From Oscillospiraceae bacterium (GTDB lineage: Bacteria > Bacillota > Clostridia > UBA1381): 18,029 bases of DNA. The stretch lies in NCBI GenBank assembly GCA_015068545.1, contig SVKH01000013.1, positions 1 through 18,029 of the forward strand, written 5' to 3'. The position numbers and the translations under genes are program-made. Within the stretch, counting starts at the first letter, position 1. Each line of letters opens with the position of its first letter. Below the pieces are notes generated by a model. That model saw only the letters and a program-made list of their open reading frames with translations. It ran no database searches and had not been told where the DNA came from. Positions 1-6,900 of the stretch are shown here, one piece after another.

Positions 1-789
1 TAGGAATAGCCCACCGCATATCATCACAATTACGTTGAATACGTCGGTGATGAATGATGTGGAGGAATGGAACATACCCATAGCGCGGTAAGCATCCGAG
101 CTGGAATTTATGAATTTCTCATTGCCTACCAGAAATTTTTCCTCTTCCTTTTTGGTGTTATTAAATGCTTTGGTTATGCGTATTCCGGATATGCTGTTTT
201 CCAGAGATGCATTAATATCCGCAACCGAGGCACGTCTGTCGCTGAATGCTTTTTTCATTTTCTTCCTTAGGGAAGATGATATTACTACTAAAAATGGGAC
301 ACATATAAATATGATTAATGTCAGCGGCAAATTGATAGTAGAAAGGTATATAAATGAGGAAAGCACCGCAATGGAGGAGATTATAATATTCTCCGGACCG
401 TGGTGAGCAAGCTCAATTACATCGAAAAGGTCGTTGGTCATGCGAGACATAAGCTTTCCTGTTTCGTTGTTATCGTAGAAGCTCAATGGAAGCTTTTCCA
501 AATGCCGGAACATCTCCAGCCTCATTCTTGCCTGCATCATTACGCCCATCATATGTCCTTTGTACTGTATGAAATATCTTAGGAACATTCTGATAGCATA
601 TAATGCAAGCAGCATTATGCCCGAGAGGATTATCATGCGGTAGTTTCGGTTAGGGATAAGGGTGTTTAGCATTTCACGGGTTATGATAGGGTATAAAACA
701 CCTATCGCCGAAACCAAAAATGAAGCAATAAGATCCAGAGTAAATATTTTTTTGTGAGGTTTATAATATTCTAAAAATCTTTTTAACAT
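1..789 (-). CDS. ABC exporter, permease-ATPase type (partial, 5' part)
   Basis: The minus strand is open for 263 codons from the ATG at 787-789 to the left window edge. It reads MLKRFLEYYKPHKKIF..., with hydrophobic segments near residues 15-35, 50-70, 135-155, 158-180 and from about 245. The run RHLEKLPLSFYDNNETGKLM (about residues 95-115) and the following S-R-M-T-N-D are the hallmark of the type-1 exporter transmembrane domain of MsbA/BmrA-like half-transporters. In such proteins this domain is fused to an ATPase, which here would lie beyond the edge. An AAGGA site (797-801) sits 7 nt before the start. The family exports drugs, lipids or peptides across the cytoplasmic membrane; the substrate cannot be told. 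An 18-bp palindrome lies 37 nt upstream of the start. Confidence 0.9.
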   Translation of the reverse strand, partial: MLKRFLEYYKPHKKIFTLDLIASFLVSAIGVLYPIITREMLNTLIPNRNYRMIILSGIMLLALYAIRMFLRYFIQYKGHMMGVMMQARMRLEMFRHLEKLPLSFYDNNETGKLMSRMTNDLFDVIELAHHGPENIIISSIAVLSSFIYLSTINLPLTLIIFICVPFLVVISSSLRKKMKKAFSDRRASVADINASLENSISGIRITKAFNNTKKEEEKFLVGNEKFINSSSDAYRAMGMFHSSTSFITDVFNVIVMICGGLFL

Positions 790-825
790 GGCAATGTCCT
801 TATAATGTAAATATGTTTTTTGATA

Positions 826-843
826 CCTATTCCTAGGAATAGG
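826..843. promoter_or_regulatory. Perfect 18-bp palindrome, candidate operator
   Basis: CCTATTCCTAGGAATAGG is identical to its reverse complement over all 18 bases. It sits 37 nt upstream of the ABC exporter start, where an operator for a dimeric repressor would be expected. Exporters of this type are often controlled by MarR-, TetR- or GntR-family regulators, but none is encoded in the visible part, so the regulator is unknown. No convincing -35/-10 pair for the exporter could be placed. Apart from this site, the rest of the gap from 790 to 1000 shows nothing I recognise. Confidence 0.5.
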
Positions 844-1000
844 GAATAATGCAGTTGCTCTTAGGATAGATGCTTAAAAGCAAAATTTCTCAGGATAAAA
901 AAGAAGCTTCTGATAAAAGCTATGCCTGCGGGCGTAGGAATAAAGTAGCAACTTTGTTATTCCGGAAAATAAAACATAAAAGTAGTAATTTCCTGTGTAA

Positions 1001-1042
1001 TAAAAAGAAGCTGCAAAAAAACATGGTAGTTTTGATGCAGCT
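1001..1042 (-). terminator. Rho-independent terminator of secG
   Basis: Read on the minus strand, AGCTGCA (1042-1036) pairs with TGCAGCT (1015-1009). Inner AAAAC/GTTTT pairing closes around a short loop, and the stem is followed by TCTTTTTATT. It lies about 20 nt past the secG stop. It should end the secG transcript before the ABC exporter gene, implying that the exporter is transcribed separately. Confidence 0.7.
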
Positions 1043-1061
1043 CTGTGTTTTTTGTGGATTA

Positions 1062-1304
1062 TTATGCGTTCAGTATTCCAAGTACAACTGTTGTAATAAG
1101 GAATAGAATAGCCAATATGGTAGTCATCTTAGCGTACATAGATGCTTTTGTTCTGCCGGCATTCTTGCTGAAGAATGATTCGCCGTCACTTGTTGTTGAA
1201 CCGGACAATGCCTTCATTCCTGCATCCTTACCTTCCTGAAGAAGTACAACAAATACCAAAGCTACAGTAACAATGATGTGCAAAACCAAAAATAGTGTAT
1301 TCAT
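1062..1304 (-). CDS. secG: SecG, preprotein translocase subunit
   Basis: This 80-residue protein is the usual size for firmicute SecG. It has two membrane helices (about residues 3-23 and 57-78) joined by a Gly/Ser-rich cytoplasmic loop that includes the F-F-S-K-N-A-G-R-T stretch typical of the family; the first helix ends in V-V-L-L-Q-E-G-K. SecG associates with SecYE and stimulates SecA-driven export. An AGGAGG site (1315-1320) lies 10 nt upstream of the ATG, and a strong promoter and a terminator flank the gene, so it appears to be transcribed alone. The usual clostridial downstream neighbours rnr and smpB are absent; an ABC exporter follows instead. Confidence 0.95.
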   Translation of the reverse strand: MNTLFLVLHIIVTVALVFVVLLQEGKDAGMKALSGSTTSDGESFFSKNAGRTKASMYAKMTTILAILFLITTVVLGILNA

Positions 1305-1347
1305 TCTGATGGAACCTCCTACTCATAAAAATATATATAACAGACTT

Positions 1348-1376
1348 ATTATACCACCATATTATCAATTCTGCAA
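1348..1376 (-). promoter_or_regulatory. Sigma-A-type promoter of secG
   Basis: On the minus strand, TTGCAG (1376-1371) and a perfect TATAAT (1353-1348) are separated by exactly 17 nt. This places transcription start about 35 nt before the secG start codon. Confidence 0.75.
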
Positions 1377-1483
1377 GGATTTTTTTAAACTTTTTTGGAA
1401 TTATTTTCAGAAAGTCAAAAAATGTTACAAAATTGTTATAAAAAATCGGTAGATTTTTGAGGAAAAATGTGTTAAAATATTTA

Positions 1484-1512
1484 TTGACGCAGTTTCTTTT
1501 TTAGTTTACTAA
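1484..1512 (+). promoter_or_regulatory. Probable promoter of the stalk/C39-like protein
   Basis: TTGACG (1484-1489) is followed after 17 nt by TACTAA (1507-1512), a weak -10. Transcription would begin about 25 nt before the start codon. An alternative -10, TAAAAT at 1473-1478, has no good -35. The rest of the divergent gap from 1377 to 1483 is AT-rich without other visible signals. Confidence 0.4.
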
Positions 1513-1542
1513 AGATGATTTACTATTTTAAGGAGATTTTTT

Positions 1543-2604
1543 ATGAATTTGAAAAAAATACTTATCTCTTTTGCTGCATCGTTGCTTGTTTGTACTACGG
1601 TGTATGCTCAGGGAAATGTTGTTGTAAGATACGACGGAAAACTGGTAAATTTTACAGAAAGCCCAATTATCAGAAATGATAAAACTCTGGTGCAATTAAG
1701 ACCAATTGCGGATGCACTGGGAATTGGTATAGTCTATGTAAATGAAACAAAACAAGTTTATTTGTATGGTCAGGGAGTTACAGTTGTATTTACGAATAAT
1801 TCGGATATAATAAAGGTGAACGGCAGAGATGTAAAAATGGCAGCTCCTGTTTGTAACTATAAAGACTACACATTTGTGCCGGTCAGGGATATAGTAGAGC
1901 CTTTTGGGAAGGCAGTAGATTACAATCCGGCTACAAAAGCTGTGGATATAAATACACCCGGAAATGACGGGTATTGGTATTCCGACGGTTCACATTCTTC
2001 CGGAATGCTGGTAAGACCGGGTGCCGTAGATCCATTACCAATAAGGGATGTGTCTTCAGGCAACGGGCAGTATTCTTCCAGCTTTTACTATCAGGGCCAA
2101 CCGGATTTAGGACTTGAAAACAACGGAAAGGGTTATTGTTGGGTTTGCTCCTATGCAATGCTTATTACAAATGTGACAGGGCAAAAGGTAACACCTATTG
2201 ACATTGCCAACGTTAATATAGAAAACGGTTACAGCGGATGCTTTATGTTCCACTCGGCTATAATGAACAGATTTGCATGCAAGTTTGTGCCGGCGTTGCC
2301 TGAGACTTCTCCGTATTTTGGCGGATACAATACCAAGAAAAAGGGCGACACATCACTAGTAGTTAATAGTGATGAGGACGTGATAAGAGCAATAAGTGAA
2401 GCACTCACCCTTCATCCTAATGGAGTTATGGTAAGATTTGAGGGTTATCCGCATACAATGCTTGCAGTTTCCTGCGAAAACGGCGTGATATATTTCAATG
2501 ATCCGGCACTTGCAAGCGGAGAACACATACCATTTGAAAATACTTGCCTCAAAAAGTATAAGCTTACCGACATTTCCTACATACAGGCTATGACCAAAAA
2601 ATAA
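1543..2604 (+). CDS. Secreted stalk-domain protein with C39/papain-like cysteine peptidase domain
   Basis: The protein has 353 residues. A signal peptide covers residues 1-22 (cut after VYA). Residues about 27-115 match the stalk/copper amine oxidase N-terminal-like fold: V-R-Y-D-G-K, then T-L-V-Q-L-R-P-I-A-D-A-L-G near residue 50, then T-F-V-P-V-R-D-I-V-E-P-F-G near 110. After a Ser/Gly-rich linker, residues about 180-350 look papain-like. C199-W200 in GYCWVC could be the nucleophile, H304 in PHTMLAVS the base, and D320 in FNDPA the orienting residue, in the order Cys-His-Asp as in C39-type peptidases. The oxyanion Gln is not obvious (Asn/Lys precede the Cys). AAGGAG (1530-1535) lies 7 nt before the ATG. 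There is no wall-anchor motif, so it is probably secreted or peripherally bound. The stalk assignment is firm; peptidase activity is inferred. Confidence 0.85.
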   Translation: MNLKKILISFAASLLVCTTVYAQGNVVVRYDGKLVNFTESPIIRNDKTLVQLRPIADALGIGIVYVNETKQVYLYGQGVTVVFTNNSDIIKVNGRDVKMAAPVCNYKDYTFVPVRDIVEPFGKAVDYNPATKAVDINTPGNDGYWYSDGSHSSGMLVRPGAVDPLPIRDVSSGNGQYSSSFYYQGQPDLGLENNGKGYCWVCSYAMLITNVTGQKVTPIDIANVNIENGYSGCFMFHSAIMNRFACKFVPALPETSPYFGGYNTKKKGDTSLVVNSDEDVIRAISEALTLHPNGVMVRFEGYPHTMLAVSCENGVIYFNDPALASGEHIPFENTCLKKYKLTDISYIQAMTKK

Positions 2605-2668
2605 TAAAAGCTAGTGGTTTTGCGTTAAAAGCAAAGCGATATAATAAGAACGGAGTTGACTTTAGCAA

Positions 2669-3244
2669 GTGAATGTGTATGATTTTGATAATACTATTTA
2701 TGACGGAGAGAGTGTGTTCGATTTTTACATTTTTCTGCTTGCAAGGGATTTTTCGCTGATAAAACTTCTTCCTGAGGTCATCGGGGTATATTTAAAGTAC
2801 AAACGGTGCGTCATCACAGGGGAAGAGCTTATGGCAAAAGCGGAAAAATACTCTGTGGAAATTATGGAAAAGTTCCCGAATATGAAGGAGCTTGTAAGTC
2901 AATTTTGGGATAAAAACCAAAGAAAAATCAAGAAATTTTATCTGGAAAATCAGAGGGAGGATGATGTGATCCTTTCTGCTTCCTGTGGATTCTTGATAAG
3001 AGATGTTTGCACAAGACTGGGGATAAAGAATGTGCTTGCATCTGAAATAGATACAAAAACCGGAAAGATTACAAGAGTTTGCTTTGCCCATACCAAGCCG
3101 GAAATTTTTAAAGGCTTTTTCCCTGATACGGAAATTGAAAATTTTTATACCGATTCTTTAAATGATACACCTATGTTTGCGCTTAGTAAAAACGTGTATA
3201 TGGTAAAGGGCAACAAGATAAGGAGGGTAAAAAATGACATATGA
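2669..3244 (+). CDS. HAD superfamily (IB-type) phosphatase
   Basis: The protein has 191 residues. D5-F-D7-N-T9 near the N-terminus is the HAD nucleophile/acid motif. S103 in VILSASC is motif II, a Lys near 143 fits motif III, and D162-S-L-N-D166 is the metal-binding motif IV. The all-helical stretch between motifs I and II (about residues 15-95) is the C1 cap of subfamily IB, as in SerB-like phosphoserine phosphatases. The substrate is not predictable. The GTG start is forced by an in-frame TGA at 2657-2659; the nearest GGAG lies 13 nt upstream, which is long. The gene overlaps the Nudix gene by 11 nt, so the two are probably co-transcribed and translationally coupled. Confidence 0.88.
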   Translation: MNVYDFDNTIYDGESVFDFYIFLLARDFSLIKLLPEVIGVYLKYKRCVITGEELMAKAEKYSVEIMEKFPNMKELVSQFWDKNQRKIKKFYLENQREDDVILSASCGFLIRDVCTRLGIKNVLASEIDTKTGKITRVCFAHTKPEIFKGFFPDTEIENFYTDSLNDTPMFALSKNVYMVKGNKIRRVKNDI

Positions 3245-3635
3245 AAAATCCTGCGGAGCAGTTATTGTAAAGCACGAGAACGGAGGGGATAAATATCTTC
3301 TGGTTCTTAATAAAAAGCCGGGTTCTGCCACAGGGCATTGGGGATTCCCAAAAGGGCATTGTGAAGGCAGAGAATGTGAGTATGAAACAGCAGCCAGAGA
3401 AATCATGGAGGAAGTGGGCATAAAGGTGGTGTTTGTAGGCGGAAAAAGAACTGTTTCTACATACAGTCCAATTCCGGGAGTAACCAAGGATGCGGTCTAT
3501 TTCTATGCCGTAGCGAGGGATACAGATGTAAAGGTACAGCAATCAGAAATTTCTCAGTACAAATGGTGCAGTTACGATGAGGCAATGAATCTGATTACCC
3601 ATGATAAGACTGTGCTAAAGAAACTGGTTGACTAA
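3234..3635 (+). CDS. Nudix hydrolase, Ap4A-hydrolase-like
   Basis: The protein has 133 residues, a typical single Nudix domain. The Nudix box is complete: G41-x5-E47-x7-R55-E56-x2-E59-E60-x-G62. The W-G-F-P-K-G lead-in at 36-41 and the N-terminal CGAVIV strand resemble asymmetrical diadenosine tetraphosphatases and related NUDT2-like enzymes, which hydrolyse nucleoside diphosphates linked to another moiety. The exact substrate is uncertain. AAGGAGG (3220-3226) lies 7 nt before the ATG inside the end of the HAD gene. A strong terminator follows, closing this two-gene unit. Confidence 0.9.
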   Translation: MTYEKSCGAVIVKHENGGDKYLLVLNKKPGSATGHWGFPKGHCEGRECEYETAAREIMEEVGIKVVFVGGKRTVSTYSPIPGVTKDAVYFYAVARDTDVKVQQSEISQYKWCSYDEAMNLITHDKTVLKKLVD

Positions 3636-3657
3636 AATTAGGATAAAAACAAGAAAT

Positions 3658-3734
3658 AAAGACACGTTTTTCCTGCCAAAAATCCGAGTATCGGATATTT
3701 TTGGAATTTATAGGAGTTTATGTGTCTTTTTTTT
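3658..3734 (+). terminator. Two-tier rho-independent terminator after the Nudix gene
   Basis: The outer stem AAAGACAC (3658-3665) pairs with GTGTCTTT (3722-3729), which runs into eight T's (3727-3734). Nested inside is a second hairpin: CCAAAAATCCGA (3676-3687) pairs with TCGGAT..TTTTTGG (3691-3704), with a 2-nt bulge. It ends the HAD-Nudix transcript. The distance of more than 50 nt between the outer arms is larger than usual for a simple terminator. Confidence 0.7.
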
Positions 3735-3780
3735 GTGCTCTCCCTGTAATATAAGCAGAAAAAGTGAATAAAACTGGGTA

Positions 3781-3831
3781 TTGTAAAGATTGTAATACTG
3801 CTGTAATATTATATTATGGTATAAGTATAAT
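3781..3831 (+). promoter_or_regulatory. Promoter of the deacetylase-phosphatase operon with TGTAA direct repeats
   Basis: A perfect TATAAT lies at 3826-3831. Upstream are TTGTAAA (3781-3787), TTGTAAT (3790-3796) and CTGTAAT (3801-3807), spaced 9 and 11 nt apart. The last occupies the place of the -35 hexamer. A competing pair is TTGTAA (3790-3795) with TATTAT (3812-3817) at 16 nt. Direct repeats at 11-nt spacing next to a -10 suit an OmpR/PhoB-type response regulator. The leader from about 3838 to 3965 contains a weak GGCTGG/CCGGCT stem-loop (3883-3918 region) and no riboswitch class I recognise. Confidence 0.45.
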
Positions 3832-3965
3832 GTAGTCATTATACCGTAAATAAATCACAGTGAAAAAATCATGTTACATTTTGGCTGGATGTGTATTTCG
3901 CCGTATCATGCACCGGCTAAAGTAAAAGGCTGTTTTTCATTGTGAAAAAGAAGGGAGAAATCAAA

Positions 3966-6900
3966 ATGAAAAGAAAGCTCAGATCCTTACTGGCACTGGT
4001 ACTTTCTGCAGGAATGCTATTGGCAATTTTGCCATCATCCATGGCAGCAGGTACAGATGTGGTTAAGGATTACATGAACTGGCCTAATTGGTCAGCAGCA
4101 GGCTACTTGGAAGGCACAAGCTATTATACAGGTGCGTTAAGTGGCGAATACAACACATGGAGTGGTTACACTGGTAGATCTGGTGGTAACGCAAAGCATT
4201 GGATTTCAGACGCATCACTTGCTGATAGCACTGCAATCACACCAAAAATTTACAGAATTCGTGGAGATGTTAATTCCTTAACAGATGCTCCAACAAGAGG
4301 AGGAGCCTTTGGTTATGTAGGTCATAACTACGGCAAGCTTTCCGCGATAGCAGACAAGGAAACTGTTCCTGCTGATTGGTGGATGGGTGTTAAGGATATT
4401 TCGGCATATAAGGATAACGGTTATCTGGTGTTTAAAGTAGATTCAACACCGGTTAACTATAATAATGCTTACTTCTGTATTACAGCAGTAGCAGACCAAT
4501 ACGGTATGTATCCTTTTGAAAGTACAGGAACAACTCTTCCTATCACAAAGGAAACACACGGCGAAAATACCACATGGAAAGACCACAGAGTGACAGCAAT
4601 CAACGGCGTTAAGGTATCTGACTATTATGCAGGATCAGGTGCTCAAGTGGTTGCTATTCCTCTTAAGAAGCTTGTGGACGACCCTGACTTCCAGGAATTC
4701 GGCGGTACATATTGCGGCGATGCCGGAGCTAAGGGCAACCTTGAAACTCTTTATGCAAACCCTGATTACAAGATGGACCTTCGCCTATACTCAGGTGCAG
4801 GTGTAGCTAAGCGTGAAGCAGGCGTTGGCGAAAGACTTGAAATGAGACTTACAGCTTCTGAAGGTTTCAAGATCGTAGCACTTCAGTCTCCTACAAATCT
4901 TAAGGCAACTGTAAATGAAAACAAAATCTCTCTTTCATGGACAGGAACAAATGACGAAGGAGTTACATACAGACTTGTAAAAGAAATTGACGGTGCCAAG
5001 GAATACATCGAAGTTGGAACAGATACAGCCTATGTAGATAGCGTAACAGCAAACGGAACATATACATACTCTGTAGAAGCTTTTTCAGTTACATATAATG
5101 TTCCATCACCTGCATCAAACAGTGTAGAAGCTGTTGTTGCAGTAGAAGGCTCAATTGACGCTGATGCAGAAAGCCTTATCCTTGAGGACTTTACTGTTCC
5201 GACAGGTGCAAGCAACACAACAGAAAGAGCTAAGCCACAGCCAATGTTCCTAGGTGATTTGTATGCTTCATCATCAGGAACAATCAGCCCATACCGTTTC
5301 TCAGCTGCAAACTACTATGAGAGCAAGTCTGATTATCAGAGATGGTATATCAACGATACAGGCTACGGCACAGATAAGGGCAGAGCTATCACATACCGTC
5401 CAAGAAAGGCCGGAGAGTACTTCGTAACCAGAGATATAGGCGGCGTAGCAACAGATATCGACGCGTATGTTCCATGGTATGCGGGTTATGTAAAAGACGG
5501 TGACTACGGCTACAATAATGGTGGCGACGGATATGTTCCTGAGGAATGGATTCAGGATAAGTGGGGCTTTAACGGTTACAGATATAACTACAATGTAGTA
5601 CAAAACGGTTACCGTGACCTTTCAGAATATATAGATAACGGATACATCCTATTCAATATCAGCATTCCAAGCGGTATGAATATTGACGGCGTATATCTTG
5701 GAGTAACAACTACAAGCTCAAGCTGGCTTGCAGAAACTCCTGCAGGACAAACAGTAGCAGGTGTACCGCTTAAGAATTACTATGATACATCAGTTGGCGG
5801 ATATCAGACAATCATGGTTCCGTTCTCAGACTTTGACTTTACAAAGAATGGCGGCAACAATGATGTTCTTATCAACAATATGTCCGGTTGGGAATGGGTA
5901 TACTTTAATGGCTACGATGATTACAGAAAGTATAATGAAATGCATTGGGAATACTTCACAGGTATCGGTCTTGTAAGACAGGATAATGATTCTACAAAGT
6001 GTGAAGAATTCTATGCAGATATCAAGAATCTTGCAGTTGTAAATGACATTGTTAAGCCATCTACTCTTACAGCAGAGTTTATTCCTGCTTCTGAGTGCGT
6101 AGCACTTGAATGGACAGAATCAGGCTACACAGATACAACATATACACTTATCAAGAATAATGGCGGTATCATAACCGAGATCGATCTTGGCGAAGACACA
6201 ATTTATGTTGACCGTGAAATCGACGACGGAAATTACACATACGCTATTAAGACCACTGTTGGTAAGTACGCACTTACAAGAACAAGTGCCGAGGCAGAAG
6301 TTGAGGTTACAGGTCTTGGCGGCGGCGATATAGGCGGAGACGATGTTGAAAAGACGGTTGACCCTGTAAAGTTTGACCTCGACCCAATGACATACAAGAG
6401 TGAAAAAGATGCTGTAGCTTACTACAAGGGAAAATCACCGGGATACAATAACTTTAGGGTTACAGGTAATTATACTAATGATGGTTACCAATCCTTAATC
6501 AGCGATAACAACGGTGATGCTACAATCGACAATAGCGAAATTAATGCTGAGATTTCTGATGCCCTATCCGATTCACCTGTTGGCACAAAGAACTGGGGTG
6601 CTGCAAACTGGGCATTTGAAGGCTTCCATTTGAATTATTCATGGACAGCGAATGATGCGACATCTATTTCAAAGGTACCTGATGAGCATTGGGGAAATGT
6701 ATTTGATGCATCTTCGTATGTTGATACAGGTTATGCAGTATTTGAAATTGATTTAGGTAACACAAATACTACAACAGATGGTTTGTATCTTGCTCTTAAG
6801 GGCGTTACAGATCCATGGGCATTCCATTATTCCGGAGGCGCAGAGCCACCTATAACAAAGGAAAAATATCCGGATATGGCGGACAATACTCACTATGCTT

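Noticed and set aside
870..1106. Short plus-strand open frame between the ABC exporter and secG
   Set aside because: It has no ribosome binding site, runs over the secG terminator and gene end, and its translation has no protein-like pattern.
2640..2645. TATAAT as promoter of the HAD-Nudix pair
   Set aside because: No -35 at acceptable spacing (nearest TTGCGT at 14 nt), and transcription would begin at the ribosome binding site.
3942..3965. Upstream in-frame GTG start for the giant secreted protein
   Set aside because: The AAGGGAG ribosome binding site lies inside this extension and serves ATG 3966, where the signal peptide starts.
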